The notes beneath the pieces were generated by a model that saw nothing but the letters and a program-made list of their open reading frames with translations, made no database searches and was not told the DNA's origin. Below, piece after piece: positions 6,354-15,796 of a DNA stretch of 35,900 nt. Source of the stretch: Halomonas sp. 707D7 (lineage in GTDB: Bacteria > Pseudomonadota > Gammaproteobacteria > Pseudomonadales > Halomonadaceae); assembly GCF_024158715.1 (NCBI RefSeq), contig NZ_JAMZBC010000015.1, forward strand, positions 1 to 35,900. Reading direction: 5' to 3'. Position numbers and translations under genes: made by a program. Position 1 is the first letter of the stretch. Every line of letters starts with the position of its first letter.

Positions 6354-7325
6354 ATGGCCCATGCATTCAGCGCGCTTTCCCCCGAAGCGGTGATGTCCGC
6401 CGTCGAGTCCGTCGGTCTCTATCCTGCCGGCGAACCCTTCGCGCTCAACAGCTACGAAAACCGCGTGCTGATGTTCCAGGACGACGACCGTGCCCGCTGG
6501 GTCGTGAAATTCTACCGCCCGGAGCGTCTGAGCGATGCCGCCATCGGCGAGGAGCACGCGTTTCTTCTGGAGCTCGCCGACGCCGGCATTCCGGTGGGCG
6601 CGCCCTGGTGCGATGAAAAAGGCCAGGCGCTGCACCGCTTCGAAGGGTTTCGCTTCACGCTCTTTCCGCACTGCTCGGGTCGCGCCCCGGAGCTCGACAA
6701 TCCGGCCCACCTGTTCGCACTCGGCGAGGTGCTGGGCCGGCTTCACGCGCAGTCGTCGCGCAAGGCGTTCGCACACCGGCGAACGCTCGAGCTGAGCGGC
6801 GATATCGAGCGCGCGCGCAGCCAGGTGATGGAGAGCCCATGGCTCGACTCCCAGCAGCGCCGCGTCTATCCCCAGATCATCGACAGGCTGCTCACCGCGC
6901 TCGGGCGGCATTCGCTTTCGAACGCGAACTTCATCCGCACCCACGGCGATTGCCATCTGGGCAACATCTTGGGTCATGACGATGCCTTTACCCTGGTGGA
7001 CTTCGACGACTGCCTGATGGCGCCGGCGATCCAGGACATCTGGATGCTGCTGCCCGAGGATGCCCAGGAGTGGCGAGCGGCCTTGAGCGAAGTGAGGGAA
7101 GGCTACGAAGAGAGCCGCCCCTTTCCCGACGACGAGCTCGCGCTGATCGAGCCGCTGCGTGCCTACCGCCTGGTTCGCCATGTCGCCTGGCTGGTGTCGC
7201 GCTGGGAAGACCCGGCGTTTCCGCGTGCCTTCCCCTGGCTTGCCGACCGCGGCTACTGGGATCAGCACCTGCGCCAGCTCGAGCAGCAGCTCATGCAGCT
7301 CGAACAGCCTCGCTGGCTAGCATGA
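6354..7325 (+). CDS. srkA: SrkA/YihE stress response kinase
   Basis: 323 residues, close to E. coli SrkA (YihE/RdoA, 328). It is an aminoglycoside phosphotransferase-fold Ser/Thr protein kinase linked in E. coli to Cpx-related stress and counteracting MazEF-mediated death. Matches along the length include LNSYENRV, VVKFYRPERLSD (ATP-binding Lys), the catalytic loop THGDCHLGNIL, the metal-binding LVDFDDC, PAIQDIWMLL, and IEPLRAYRLV with AWLVSRW near the end. The ATG at 6354 is chosen because a strong AGGAGGGG lies six bases upstream; an in-frame start at 6237 would overlap comF and is not conserved. The usual dsbA partner is not next to it. Confidence 0.93.
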   Translation: MAHAFSALSPEAVMSAVESVGLYPAGEPFALNSYENRVLMFQDDDRARWVVKFYRPERLSDAAIGEEHAFLLELADAGIPVGAPWCDEKGQALHRFEGFRFTLFPHCSGRAPELDNPAHLFALGEVLGRLHAQSSRKAFAHRRTLELSGDIERARSQVMESPWLDSQQRRVYPQIIDRLLTALGRHSLSNANFIRTHGDCHLGNILGHDDAFTLVDFDDCLMAPAIQDIWMLLPEDAQEWRAALSEVREGYEESRPFPDDELALIEPLRAYRLVRHVAWLVSRWEDPAFPRAFPWLADRGYWDQHLRQLEQQLMQLEQPRWLA

Positions 7326-7346
7326 CCGGGCAAGTGGCTCATTGTT

Positions 7347-7381
7347 CAGGGTAAAACGCGCATTGCCTGCCCTTTACCCTG
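7347..7381. promoter_or_regulatory. 9-bp inverted repeat upstream of folE
   Basis: CAGGGTAAA (7347-7355) and TTTACCCTG (7373-7381) form a perfect inverted repeat around 17 bases. A third related copy, GGGTAAGGTAAAAT, follows at about 7395-7408 and contains a TAAAAT that could be the folE -10. No T-run follows, so an operator upstream of folE is more likely than a terminator for srkA. Confidence 0.4.
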
Positions 7382-7463
7382 CCACCTGGAGCCTGGGTAA
7401 GGTAAAATAAGCGGTTCTCATCATTACCCGCTATTCGGCTTTACAGGTTGAACGAGGCTCATC

Positions 7464-8015
7464 ATGACCGACGACATCGCCCAGCACTATCGTGCCATCA
7501 TCACCGCGCTCGGGGAGGACCCGGATCGTGAAGGGCTGCGCGATACGCCGACGCGGGCCGCCAAGGCCATGCAGTTTCTCAATGCGGGCTATGCAACGTC
7601 GCTCGAGGAGATCATCAACGGCGCGGTGTTCGATTCCCAGACCGACGAAATGGTACTGGTCAAGGACATCGAGCTCTACTCGATGTGCGAGCATCATCTC
7701 CTGCCCTTCATCGGCAAGTGCCACATTGCCTACCTTCCGACGGGCAAGGTACTGGGGCTTTCCAAGTTCGCGCGCATCGTGGACATGTACGCCCGGCGCA
7801 TGCAGATCCAGGAGAACCTGACGCGCGAGATCGCCGAGGCGGTCCAGCAGGTCACCCAGGCCAAGGGCGTGGCGGTGGTGATCGAGGCGCGTCATCTGTG
7901 CATGATGATGCGTGGCGTCGAGAAGCAGAACTCCAGCATGACCTCCTCGGTGATGCTCGGACTGTTTCGCAGCAATCAGGCGACGCGCCAGGAGTTTCTC
8001 ACGCTCATCAACTAG
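7464..8015 (+). CDS. folE: GTP cyclohydrolase I (type IA)
   Basis: Converts GTP to dihydroneopterin triphosphate, the first step of tetrahydrofolate and, in bacteria, of queuosine (preQ0) synthesis. 183 residues. The zinc ligands Cys75 and His78 (SMCEHH) and Cys146 (RHLCMMMRG) are all present, so this is the zinc enzyme and not the zinc-independent FolE2 type. [24 protein letters not shown] and [15 protein letters not shown] are family signatures. The start has an ACGAGG site upstream. It stands alone, between an inverted repeat and the gabD promoter region. Confidence 0.96.
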   Translation: MTDDIAQHYRAIITALGEDPDREGLRDTPTRAAKAMQFLNAGYATSLEEIINGAVFDSQTDEMVLVKDIELYSMCEHHLLPFIGKCHIAYLPTGKVLGLSKFARIVDMYARRMQIQENLTREIAEAVQQVTQAKGVAVVIEARHLCMMMRGVEKQNSSMTSSVMLGLFRSNQATRQEFLTLIN

Positions 8016-8042
8016 GCGCCTCGGCGGCGCCCGGGCAAACAT

Positions 8043-8072
8043 TTGGTCAAACGCGCTTTTTCGTCTTAGCAT
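8043..8072 (+). promoter_or_regulatory. Putative promoter of the gabD-like gene
   Basis: TTGGTC and TAGCAT are separated by 18 bases, 47 bases upstream of the dehydrogenase start, in the only gap between folE and that gene. The match to the consensus is moderate. Confidence 0.4.
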
Positions 8073-8119
8073 GAAGGGATCACGGAACCACGAGATGACC
8101 TTTCGGTTGGGAGACTGTC

Positions 8120-9580
8120 ATGGAAGCGCTCAACGAGACACAGCTGTACTGCCCCTTCGCCTATATCGACGGCAGCTGGGTGGCCGCCGACAGCGGCGAG
8201 CAGATCAAGGTAATCAACCCGGCCACCGGTGAGCCCATGGGCGACATGCCGCGCCTGGGGCGCGCCGAGACCGAGCGCGCGATCGATGCCGCCGACCGGG
8301 CGCTGCCCGCCTGGCGCGCGATGACCGCCCAGGAGCGCTCGGATCTGCTGTTCAAGTGGTATGACCTGATGATGGAGCACCAGCACGACCTGGCCGTACT
8401 GATGACTCACGAGCAGGGCAAGCCGGTCAAGGAGGCCGAAGGCGAGATCGCTTACGCGGCAAGCTTCATCCGCTGGTTCGCAGAAGAGGCGCGGCGTATC
8501 TACGGCGAGACGATCCCTGCTGCCAAGGCGAGCCAGCGCATCTTGGTCACCAAACAGCCGGTAGGCGTGGTCGGGGCGATCACGCCCTGGAACTTCCCCG
8601 CCGCGATGATCACCCGCAAGGCGGGAGCGGCGCTGGCCGCCGGCTGCACCATCGTCATCAAGCCGGCCAGCCAGACACCGTTCTCCGCGACGGCGCTGGC
8701 GCTTCTGGCCGAGCGGGCGGGCATTCCGCGCGGCGTCTTCAACGTGGTGCCGGGCAGTGCCGCCGAGATCGCCAAGGCGTTGACCGACTCTCCCAAGGTT
8801 CGCAAGATCACCTTCACGGGCTCCACCGAGGTGGGGCGCGAGCTGATGGCCAATGCCGCCCAGCACGTTCAGAAGATCTCCCTTGAGCTCGGCGGCAACG
8901 CCCCGTTCATCGTCTTCGAGGATGCGGATCTCGATGCGGCCGTCGAAGGTGCCATGGCGGCCAAGTTCCGCAACGCCGGCCAGACCTGCATCTGCACCAA
9001 CCGTTTCCTGGTCCAGTCGAGTGTCATCAACGCCTTCTGCGAAAAGCTCGCGGCGGCGATGAACAGCGAACTCACCGTGGGCGATGGCACGGATGCCGGG
9101 GTCAACGTCGGCCCGCTGATCGACGAGAACGGTGTCAAGAAGGTCACCGAGCACGTCCAGGATGCCATCGACCACGGCGCCGAGCTGCTGCTGGGCGGGC
9201 ATCCGCATCCGCTGGGCGGCAACTTCTTCACGCCGACGCTGATCAGCTTCGCCAACGACCGGATGAAGGTCGCCAAGGAGGAGACCTTCGGGCCGCTGGC
9301 GGCTGTGTTCCCCTTCGACGACGAGCAGAGCGCCATCGAGATGGCCAACGACACCCAGTACGGGCTCGCCTCCTATTTCTACTCGAAGGATCTGGCGCGG
9401 GTATGGCGGGTCGCCGAGGCGCTGGAGTACGGCATGGTGGGCATCAATACCGGCTTGATCTCCAACGCCATGGCGCCCTTCGGCGGGGTGAAGGCCTCGG
9501 GGCTTGGCCGCGAGGGCGGCCATCAGGGCATCGAGGAATACCTGGAGACCAAGTACCTGTGCCTCGACCTGGGCAGTTGA
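8120..9580 (+). CDS. gabD: NAD(P)-dependent succinate-semialdehyde dehydrogenase
   Basis: Oxidises succinate semialdehyde to succinate in 4-aminobutyrate and related degradation. 486 residues of the aldehyde dehydrogenase superfamily. The oxyanion Asn158 (ITPWNFP), cofactor-binding IVIKPAS, the FTGSTEVGR turn, general base Glu256 (LELGGNAP) and nucleophile Cys290 (GQTCICTNR) are visible. The second cysteine two residues on matches the SSADH/GabD subgroup, as do the KQPVGVVGAITPWN start of the fold and PFGGVKASGLGREGG near the end. GGGAG precedes the start by about seven bases. No gabT or transporter is adjacent, so glutarate-semialdehyde or another short semialdehyde remains a possible substrate. 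Confidence 0.88.
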   Translation: MEALNETQLYCPFAYIDGSWVAADSGEQIKVINPATGEPMGDMPRLGRAETERAIDAADRALPAWRAMTAQERSDLLFKWYDLMMEHQHDLAVLMTHEQGKPVKEAEGEIAYAASFIRWFAEEARRIYGETIPAAKASQRILVTKQPVGVVGAITPWNFPAAMITRKAGAALAAGCTIVIKPASQTPFSATALALLAERAGIPRGVFNVVPGSAAEIAKALTDSPKVRKITFTGSTEVGRELMANAAQHVQKISLELGGNAPFIVFEDADLDAAVEGAMAAKFRNAGQTCICTNRFLVQSSVINAFCEKLAAAMNSELTVGDGTDAGVNVGPLIDENGVKKVTEHVQDAIDHGAELLLGGHPHPLGGNFFTPTLISFANDRMKVAKEETFGPLAAVFPFDDEQSAIEMANDTQYGLASYFYSKDLARVWRVAEALEYGMVGINTGLISNAMAPFGGVKASGLGREGGHQGIEEYLETKYLCLDLGS

Positions 9581-9600
9581 TCGCCCTTCGACATTGAAAC

Positions 9601-9634
9601 GAGAAAGGCCCAGGCATCTGCCTGGGCCTTTCTC
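9601..9634. terminator. Bidirectional terminator between gabD and purH
   Basis: A perfect inverted repeat with 16-base arms (GAGAAAGGCCCAGGCA and its complement) around two bases, lying between two convergent genes. The A-rich and T-rich arm ends give short U-tracts in both directions. Confidence 0.85.
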
Positions 9635-9664
9635 TTGCGTGCGCTTTACCCGCGGGCTACGCCG

Positions 9665-11245
9665 TCAGTGGCGGAAGTGGCGCATGCCGGTGAACACCAT
9701 GGCGATGCCGGCCTCGTCGGCGGCGTCGATCACTTCCTGATCGCGCATGGAGCCGCCGGGCTGGATGACCGCGGTGATGCCCGCTTTCGCCGCCGCGTCG
9801 ATGCCGTCGCGGAAGGGGAAGAAGGCGTCGGACGCCATGACGGACCCGGGCACCGTCAGGCCTTCGTCCTCGGCCTTGATGCCGGCGATCCGGGCGGAGT
9901 AGACGCGGCTCATTTGCCCCGCGCCCACGCCGATGGTCTGGCCGGCCTTGGCGTAGACGATGGCGTTGGACTTGACGAACTTCGCCACCTTCCAGGCGAA
10001 CAGCAGATCATTGAGCTCCTGTTCGCTCGGCGCGCGCTTGCTCACCACGGTGAGAGCGTCTCGCGTCACCATGCCCTGGTCCTGCTCCTGGACCAGCAGA
10101 CCGCCGTTGACGCGCTTGAAGTCAAGGGCTGCTGCGTTGGCCGTACCGGAAAGCGCCGGTGTTTCCAGCAGTCGCACGTTCTTCTTCTCGGCCACGATGG
10201 CGGCGGCTGCATCATCGATGCCCGGGGCGATGATCACTTCGACGAACTGGCGATCAACGATGGCGCGCGCGGTGTCGGCGTCGAGCGCCACGTTGAAGGC
10301 AATGATGCCGCCGAAGGCGCTGGTCGGGTCGGTGGCGAAGGCCTTGTCGTAGGCCTCAAGGGCCGTTTCACCCACCGCCACGCCGCAGGGGTTGGCGTGC
10401 TTGACGATCACGCAGGCGGTCTCGGTGAATGCCTTGACGGTCTCGAAAGCCGCATCGGTATCAGCGACGTTGTTGAACGAGAGCGGCTTGCCCTGGCGAA
10501 TCACCGCCGTGGCGACACTTGCATCAAAAGCGTCGGGCTCGACGTAGAAGGCCGCCTGCTGGTGCGGGTTCTCGCCGTAGCGCATGTCCTGCTTCTTCTC
10601 GAGCTGCAGGTTGAAGGTACGCGCAAAGCGGGCATTGCTGTCGCTGACCTTGCGACCCAGGTAGTTGGCGATGGCACCGTCATAAGCGGCGGTATGCTCG
10701 AAAGCCTTCACGGCGAGATCGAAGCGCGTGGCCTGGCTTACCGCGCCATCCTGAGACGCCATCTCGCCCAGCACCCGGGCGTAGTCGGCGGTATTGACGA
10801 CGATGGTGGTGTAGGCGTGGTTCTTGGCGCAGGCGCGCACCATGGTCGGGCCGCCGATGTCGATGTTCTCGATGGCGTCCGCAAGGGTGCAGTCATCCTT
10901 GGCGACGGTCGCCTCGAAGGGGTAGAGGTTCACCACCACCATGTCGATCGGCGTGATGTCGTTCTCGGCCATCACCGCGTCGTCCTGGCCGCGCCGGGCG
11001 AGGATGCCGCCGTGAATCTTGGGATGCAGGGTCTTGACGCGACCGTCCATGATCTCCGGAAAGCCCGTGTGCTCGGAGACTTCCTGCACCTCGATGGCGT
11101 TCTCCTTCAAAAGCCGGAAGGTGCCGCCGGTGGAGAGCAGCTCGACGCCCTGCTCGCGAAGGCCTTTGGCGAAGTCGACGATGCCGGTCTTGTCGGAGAC
11201 GCTCAGCAGCGCGCGGCGAACGGGGGTATGGGGGGTGTCAGACAT
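9665..11245 (-). CDS. purH: Bifunctional AICAR transformylase / IMP cyclohydrolase
   Basis: Catalyses the last two steps of IMP synthesis. 526 residues (E. coli 529). The N-terminal MGS-like cyclohydrolase domain has [24 protein letters not shown] and [15 protein letters not shown]. The C-terminal transformylase domain has [27 protein letters not shown] and [11 protein letters not shown] (the Lys-His pair), ending with [20 protein letters not shown]. The ATG at 11245 gives the standard [15 protein letters not shown] start; a 16-residue longer form would run into the fis terminator. It follows dusB-fis on the same strand, with a hairpin in between; purD is not adjacent. Confidence 0.96.
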   Translation of the reverse strand: MSDTPHTPVRRALLSVSDKTGIVDFAKGLREQGVELLSTGGTFRLLKENAIEVQEVSEHTGFPEIMDGRVKTLHPKIHGGILARRGQDDAVMAENDITPIDMVVVNLYPFEATVAKDDCTLADAIENIDIGGPTMVRACAKNHAYTTIVVNTADYARVLGEMASQDGAVSQATRFDLAVKAFEHTAAYDGAIANYLGRKVSDSNARFARTFNLQLEKKQDMRYGENPHQQAAFYVEPDAFDASVATAVIRQGKPLSFNNVADTDAAFETVKAFTETACVIVKHANPCGVAVGETALEAYDKAFATDPTSAFGGIIAFNVALDADTARAIVDRQFVEVIIAPGIDDAAAAIVAEKKNVRLLETPALSGTANAAALDFKRVNGGLLVQEQDQGMVTRDALTVVSKRAPSEQELNDLLFAWKVAKFVKSNAIVYAKAGQTIGVGAGQMSRVYSARIAGIKAEDEGLTVPGSVMASDAFFPFRDGIDAAAKAGITAVIQPGGSMRDQEVIDAADEAGIAMVFTGMRHFRH

Positions 11246-11279
11246 AAAGTGCTCGTGAAACTCAAGGGGTGAAAACGAC

Positions 11280-11301
11280 GACGCCCCACTCAAGGGGCGT
11301 C
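11280..11301 (-). terminator. Hairpin terminator over the fis stop codon
   Basis: GACGCCCC and GGGGCGTC pair around a six-base loop that contains the fis stop; on the minus strand GTCGTTTTC follows. It would end or weaken the dusB-fis transcript before purH, 35 bases on. Confidence 0.6.
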
Positions 11302-11598
11302 ACTGATAAGTCCATACTGCTTCAATTTCTTGCGCAGGGTGCCGCGGTTCAGGCCCAGCACGTCCGCGGCCCGGGTCTGGTTGCCGTCGGTGTGATCCAT
11401 GACGCAGGCCAGAAGCGGCGCCTCCACTTCGGCCATCACCATGGCGTACAGGTCGCTGGCCTGACTGCCATCGAGATGCTCGAAGTAGCGGCGCATCGCG
11501 GCTTCGACGGCTTCTCGAAGCGGCTGGGGCGGCTCGTGGGCGGACGAGGAGGCCGCGTCGAGCACCGGGGCGCTTTCCATCGTAAAACGTTCGTTCAT
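11290..11598 (-). CDS. fis: Fis nucleoid-associated DNA-bending protein
   Basis: 102 residues (E. coli 98). Dimeric nucleoid protein that activates stable RNA promoters and assists site-specific recombination. The N-terminal 25 residues are variable; the core helices contain [14 protein letters not shown]. The C-terminal helix-turn-helix is well conserved ([27 protein letters not shown]). It overlaps the dusB stop by four bases (ATGA), the classical dusB-fis operon. The prophage integrase at the left of the window belongs to the recombinase type whose excision Fis often assists, but that link is only general knowledge. Confidence 0.97.
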   Translation of the reverse strand: MNERFTMESAPVLDAASSSAHEPPQPLREAVEAAMRRYFEHLDGSQASDLYAMVMAEVEAPLLACVMDHTDGNQTRAADVLGLNRGTLRKKLKQYGLISDAP

Positions 11599-12635
11599 GC
11601 GGCATGGCTTCCTTTGTCTAGCAGTCGCGCAGCGGCGTCAGGCGTCATCGCGTCGTCGATCCATTCAAGCTGTGCCTGGGGCGTGCTCAACGCATTGAAT
11701 TGTTGTTTTAATGCCTTGCGGCCGGGGGGCGCGAAGCGCGCATCCTCGTCGAGATACCAGCCCAGGTGCTTGCGCGCGATGCGCACGCCCATCACCTCGC
11801 CATAGAAAGCGTGAAGGGCTCGCAGATGCTCCTCGAGAACCCGGTGGCGCGTCTCGAGCGACGGCGGCGCGAGATGCTCGCCGTGGGCCAGGTAGTGGGT
11901 GATCTGCTCGAAGATCCAGGGATTGCCCTGGGCGCCGCGGCCCACCATCAGCGCATCGGCGCCGGTATGACGCAGCACGAAGGCGGCCTTTTCCGGCGAC
12001 GTGATGTCGCCATTGGCGATCACCGGAATCGACAGGCGCGACTTGACCTCGGCGATGGTGTCGTACTCGGCACATCCAGTATAGCGCTGTTCGCGGTGTC
12101 TACCATGGATTGCCAGCGCCTGGATGCCGGCGTCTTCGGCCAGTCGCGCCACGTTCAAGGCGTTATTTGAGCTTGCACACCAGCCGGTGCGAATCTTGAG
12201 CGTCACGGGGATGTCGACGGCACCGACCACGGCCTCGAGAATCTCTGCCACCAGCGCCTCGTCGCGCATCAACGCCGAGCCTGCGGCCTTGTTGCACACC
12301 TTCTTGGCGGGGCAGCCCATGTTGATGTCGATCACCTGGGCGCCGAGCTCGGCATTGAGTCGGGCGGCGGTGGCCAGCATCTCGGCGTCGCCGCCGGCGA
12401 TCTGCACCACCCGCGGCGAGGGCTCGCCGGCATGATCCATGCGCAGCCGGGACTTGCGGGTATGCCACAGCGACGGGTCCGAGGTGACCATTTCGCCCAC
12501 CACCCAGCCCGCGCCCAGCCGCCGGCAGAGCCGCCGAAAGGGACGGTCGGTGACGCCGGCCATCGGCGCCAGCATCACCGGGCTCTGGAGTCGATAAGGC
12601 CCGATGGTCGCAAGCTCAAGGGTCGATAATGTCAT
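11595..12635 (-). CDS. dusB: tRNA-dihydrouridine synthase B
   Basis: FMN-dependent reduction of a uridine (position 17 in E. coli) in the tRNA D-loop. 346 residues, TIM-barrel domain then helical domain. [12 protein letters not shown] opens the flavin site; the catalytic Cys108 lies in [18 protein letters not shown] and [11 protein letters not shown] carry the Lys and His that bind substrate; VIANGDI and [11 protein letters not shown] bind the phosphate of FMN. It is the first gene of the dusB-fis operon, with a predicted growth-regulated promoter directly upstream. Confidence 0.96.
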   Translation of the reverse strand: MTLSTLELATIGPYRLQSPVMLAPMAGVTDRPFRRLCRRLGAGWVVGEMVTSDPSLWHTRKSRLRMDHAGEPSPRVVQIAGGDAEMLATAARLNAELGAQVIDINMGCPAKKVCNKAAGSALMRDEALVAEILEAVVGAVDIPVTLKIRTGWCASSNNALNVARLAEDAGIQALAIHGRHREQRYTGCAEYDTIAEVKSRLSIPVIANGDITSPEKAAFVLRHTGADALMVGRGAQGNPWIFEQITHYLAHGEHLAPPSLETRHRVLEEHLRALHAFYGEVMGVRIARKHLGWYLDEDARFAPPGRKALKQQFNALSTPQAQLEWIDDAMTPDAAARLLDKGSHAA

Positions 12636-12673
12636 GGCAGATCAAGTGTCGAACGGGGGTGGGGTCGCAAGGG

Positions 12674-12707
12674 GGCGTATGATACGCCTACTTGCAAGTA
12701 GGGTGAA
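12674..12707 (-). promoter_or_regulatory. dusB-fis promoter with two tandem palindromes
   Basis: On the minus strand TTCACC (12702-12707) and TATCAT (12679-12684) are 17 bases apart. The bases after the -10 (ACGCCCCC) are GC-rich, like the discriminator of stringently controlled fis promoters in enterics. The perfect palindrome CTACTTGCAAGTAG (12688-12701) fills the spacer and GGCGTATGATACGCC (12674-12688) covers the -10. The two share one base, so they look like adjacent operator sites. Confidence 0.55.
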
Positions 12708-12721
12708 GCCCGATGACCGGA

Positions 12722-13636
12722 TTAACCCGGACGCCGTGCGGTCAGCCGTACCCAGCCTTCGCGCAGCACCGGCTCGTCGACGACCAGGCCCTGGGCTTCG
12801 TAGGCCTTCGTCACCTCGTCGGCCTGGTTGGCCAGAATGCCCGACAGCGCAATGAGGCCCTTCGGTGCCACGTAACCGGCGATGGTGGGCGCGAGCTCGA
12901 CCAGAGGGCCTGCCAGGATGTTGGCGGTGACCACCCTGTAGCCATTGCCGGGTGAGAGCTGCTCCGGGTAGTAGAGCGCTAGCCGGTCGGCGGCGATCTG
13001 GTTGCGCTCGGCGTTGTCGCGACTCGCCTGCAGCGCCTGCGGGTCGATATCGGTGGCGTCGGCCCGTGCGGCACCCAGTCTCAGCGCGGCAATGGCGAGA
13101 ATGCCCGAGCCACAGCCGACGTCCAGCACCGTCTGCCCATCGAGCTCGCCATCGACGGCCAGGCCGTCGAGCCACTCGAGGCACAGCGCGGTGGTGGCGT
13201 GGGTGCCGGTGCCGAAGGCAAGTCCCGGGTCGAGAATGAGGTTGACCGCGTCCGCTTCCGGCGGCTCGATCCAGCTGGGCACGATCCACAGCCGCTGGCC
13301 CATCTTGAGCGGGGCGAAGTCGTCCATCCATTCGCGTTCCCAGTCGCGATCGGCGAGCAGCTCGTACTCGATGGTGGGGCAGGGCTCGCCGGGAACCTGT
13401 TCCGCCCAGGCGGCCTCGATGCGCGACAGCATCGCATCGATACCTTCGAGGTCGTCATAGAGCCCGGTGAGGATGGTCTCCTGCCAGAGCGGGGTGGTGC
13501 CACGGTCGGGCTCGAACACCGGATCGTCCTCGGCGTCCTGCAGGCCGATGGCGGTGGCGCCTTCTTCGAGCAGAAGCTCTTCGAGCGGTTCCGCCTGTTC
13601 CGGCGCGACGTGGGCGCGAAGCTGTAGCCAGGGCAT
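12722..13636 (-). CDS. prmA: Ribosomal protein L11 methyltransferase
   Basis: Methylates L11 using S-adenosylmethionine. 304 residues (E. coli 293). The N-terminal ferredoxin-like substrate domain starts MPWLQLRAHVAPEQAEPLE. A linker with DRDWEREWMDDFAPLKMG leads to the Rossmann methyltransferase domain with FGTGTHATTALCLEWL, the SAM loop LDVGCGSGILAIAA, the acidic ATDIDPQAL, and the family's NILAGPL. The ATG at 13636 gives the conserved start; the longer open frame upstream runs into the accC region. It lies between accC and dusB on the same strand, separated from accC by a terminator. Confidence 0.95.
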   Translation of the reverse strand: MPWLQLRAHVAPEQAEPLEELLLEEGATAIGLQDAEDDPVFEPDRGTTPLWQETILTGLYDDLEGIDAMLSRIEAAWAEQVPGEPCPTIEYELLADRDWEREWMDDFAPLKMGQRLWIVPSWIEPPEADAVNLILDPGLAFGTGTHATTALCLEWLDGLAVDGELDGQTVLDVGCGSGILAIAALRLGAARADATDIDPQALQASRDNAERNQIAADRLALYYPEQLSPGNGYRVVTANILAGPLVELAPTIAGYVAPKGLIALSGILANQADEVTKAYEAQGLVVDEPVLREGWVRLTARRPG

Positions 13637-13666
13637 GGCACTCTCCGAAAATGAGGGTGAAAACGC

Positions 13667-13693
13667 CGACGGGGTGGCCAGGCCACCCCGTCG
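13667..13693 (-). terminator. Terminator after accBC
   Basis: A perfect 13-base inverted repeat (CGACGGGGTGGCC and its complement) around one base, followed on the minus strand by GCGTTTTC. It ends the accBC transcript ahead of prmA. Confidence 0.75.
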
Positions 13694-13713
13694 AGGTCGT
13701 GATCGTGAAAGAA

Positions 13714-15054
13714 TCAGCTGGCGAGCTTCTTCTCGAGGTAGTGGATGTTGACACCACCCTGGCGGAAGTAGCTGTCGCGTACCAGATCCTTCTGCAGATC
13801 GATGTTGGTCTTGATGCCTTCGACCAGCAGCTCGTCGAGCGCATTGCGCATGCGCGTCAACGCGATGTCGCGGCTGGCACCCCAGGTGATCAACTTGCCG
13901 ATCAGCGAGTCGTAGTGCGGCGGTACGCTGTAACCGGTGTACATGTGCGAATCCATGCGCACGCCAAGACCTCCGGGGGCGTGGAACAGCGTGACCTTGC
14001 CAGGCGAGGGCATGAAGGTGCGCGCGTCCTCGGCGTTGATGCGGCACTCGAAGGCGTGACCGTCGAGCTTGACGTCTTCCTGGCGGATCGACAGCGGAAG
14101 CCCGGCGGCGATGCGCAGCTGCTCCTTGACGATGTCAACGCCGGTGACCATTTCGGTGACCGGGTGCTCGACCTGCACGCGGGTGTTCATCTCGATGAAG
14201 AAGAACTCGCCGTCCTCGTAGAGGAACTCGAAGGTGCCGGCGCCGCGGTAGTTGATCTCGATGCACGCCTCGCGGCAGGCTTCGAGCACCTTGGCACGGG
14301 CCTCGGGGTCGAGTCCCGGCGCCGGCGCTTCTTCCAGGACCTTCTGGTGACGACGCTGCAGCGAGCAGTCGCGATCATAGAGGTGGATGGCGTTGCCCTG
14401 GCCATCGGCCAGCACCTGGACTTCCACGTGGCGCGGCTTCTCGAGGAACTTCTCCATGTACACGGTGCCATCGCCGAAGGCGGCGTGGGCTTCGGTGCGG
14501 GTCACGGTGATCGCCGACAGCAGATGCCCTTCGGTGTGCACCACGCGCATGCCGCGACCGCCGCCGCCGGCAGCGGCCTTGATGATCACCGGGTAGCCGA
14601 TGCGTTGGGCGGTGGCGAGGTTGGTGGCATCGTCGTCGCCCAGCGGGCCGTCGGAGCCGGGAACGGTCGGCACGCCCGCCGCTTTCATCGCCTCGATCGC
14701 GCTGACCTTGTCGCCCATCAGGCGAATGGTCTCGGCGCGCGGGCCGATGAAGGTGAAGCCCGAGCGCTCGACCTGTTCGGCGAAGTTGGCATTCTCGGAC
14801 AGGAAGCCGTAGCCGGGGTGTATGGCGCTCGAATCGGTGACTTCCGCGGCGCTGATCAGCGCGGGAATGTTGAGGTAGGACTGGGCCGACGGTGCCGGCC
14901 CGATGCAGACCGCTTCGTCGGCCAGGCGCACGTGCATCAGGTCGCGGTCGGCCTTGGAGTGCACCGCGACGGTCTTGATCCCTAGCTCTTTACAGGCGCG
15001 TAGAATGCGCAGGGCAATCTCGCCGCGGTTCGCGATAAGTACCTTGTCCAGCAT
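13714..15054 (-). CDS. accC: Biotin carboxylase subunit of acetyl-CoA carboxylase
   Basis: ATP-dependent carboxylation of biotin on AccB, the first half-reaction of fatty-acid synthesis. 446 residues. N-terminal [30 protein letters not shown]; the ATP-grasp Gly loop [12 protein letters not shown]; metal and bicarbonate residues in [25 protein letters not shown]; and [13 protein letters not shown] replaced here by [13 protein letters not shown]. The ATG at 15054 is the family start; a four-residue longer start exists. It is directly downstream of accB in the usual accBC operon (31-base gap). Confidence 0.97.
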   Translation of the reverse strand: MLDKVLIANRGEIALRILRACKELGIKTVAVHSKADRDLMHVRLADEAVCIGPAPSAQSYLNIPALISAAEVTDSSAIHPGYGFLSENANFAEQVERSGFTFIGPRAETIRLMGDKVSAIEAMKAAGVPTVPGSDGPLGDDDATNLATAQRIGYPVIIKAAAGGGGRGMRVVHTEGHLLSAITVTRTEAHAAFGDGTVYMEKFLEKPRHVEVQVLADGQGNAIHLYDRDCSLQRRHQKVLEEAPAPGLDPEARAKVLEACREACIEINYRGAGTFEFLYEDGEFFFIEMNTRVQVEHPVTEMVTGVDIVKEQLRIAAGLPLSIRQEDVKLDGHAFECRINAEDARTFMPSPGKVTLFHAPGGLGVRMDSHMYTGYSVPPHYDSLIGKLITWGASRDIALTRMRNALDELLVEGIKTNIDLQKDLVRDSYFRQGGVNIHYLEKKLAS

Positions 15055-15085
15055 GGGAGAATCCACCCGTTTTGAAATGAAAGAG

Positions 15086-15559
15086 TTAAGCGATGACGAC
15101 CATGGGCTGGTCGAACTCCACCGGCTCGCCGTCTTCCACCAGGATGGCCTCTACCACGCCGTCGCGATCGGCTTCGATCTGGTTCATCATTTTCATGGCT
15201 TCGACGATGCACACGGTATCGCCACGCTTCACGGTATCGCCCACTTCGACGAAGGACTTCGCACCCGGCGCCGGGCTGCGGTAGAAGGTGCCGACCATCG
15301 GCGAGTTCACCGCTTCACCGCGGAAGCTGGTGGTCGGTGCTTCGGCTGCTGCATCGGCGCTTGCCGCAGGAGCGGCGGCGGCCGGTGCGGGCTGTGCAGG
15401 TGCGCCGTAGCCGTAGTGCGGCATGGGCTGGGGCTGCCAGGTCGATCCATCGGGATGACGGCTGATGCGCACCGACTCCTCGCCTTCCTGAATCTCGATC
15501 TCGCTGATGTTGGATTCTTCGAGCAGCTCGATGAGTTTTTTGACCTTGCGAATATCCAT
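15086..15559 (-). CDS. accB: Biotin carboxyl carrier protein of acetyl-CoA carboxylase
   Basis: 157 residues. Carries biotin on Lys123 in the invariant VEAMKMMNQ. The N-terminal [23 protein letters not shown] is the conserved dimer/AccC contact region. Residues about 50-78 form a flexible Ala/Pro-rich linker, and the C-terminal barrel (81-157) includes the [15 protein letters not shown] thumb. The ATG at 15559 is chosen because it starts the conserved N-terminus; the longer frame upstream has no homologous character. The 237 bases upstream hold no gene I can support and probably carry the accBC promoter and leader; no clear -35/-10 pair stands out. aroQ, a common upstream neighbour elsewhere, is absent. 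Confidence 0.97.
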   Translation of the reverse strand: MDIRKVKKLIELLEESNISEIEIQEGEESVRISRHPDGSTWQPQPMPHYGYGAPAQPAPAAAAPAASADAAAEAPTTSFRGEAVNSPMVGTFYRSPAPGAKSFVEVGDTVKRGDTVCIVEAMKMMNQIEADRDGVVEAILVEDGEPVEFDQPMVVIA

Positions 15560-15796
15560 GGAGTGGGCCCCGGTAATGGTGAATGGCTCAAAGGGAGTCG
15601 CATCGCGTCTGAAACGGACGTTCAAGAGCGCAGTAAACCGTGCGGTAAAATTGACAGAAAGCTGCACGTTGACGAACGTTGAGCGCTTGGCGACCGTAAA
15701 AACGTCTGTTTGCACTATGGAGGCGGAGTTTGCCGAAAAACCCACGTGTTGTCCAGTATCGGCCGCCCCTGAGCGCCGACGGTCTGTCGATGAGGG

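Noticed and set aside
8066-9523. Open frame antisense to the gabD-like gene
   Set aside because: The plus-strand aldehyde dehydrogenase has all catalytic motifs; the antisense frame shows none.
9635-11272. Long open frame antisense to purH (545 codons)
   Set aside because: It mirrors a certain gene in high-GC DNA, has no ribosome site or recognisable domain, and its product is biased in the way antisense frames are.
13651-14985. Long open frame antisense to accC
   Set aside because: Same reason: accC on the opposite strand is unmistakable and this frame has no protein-like features.
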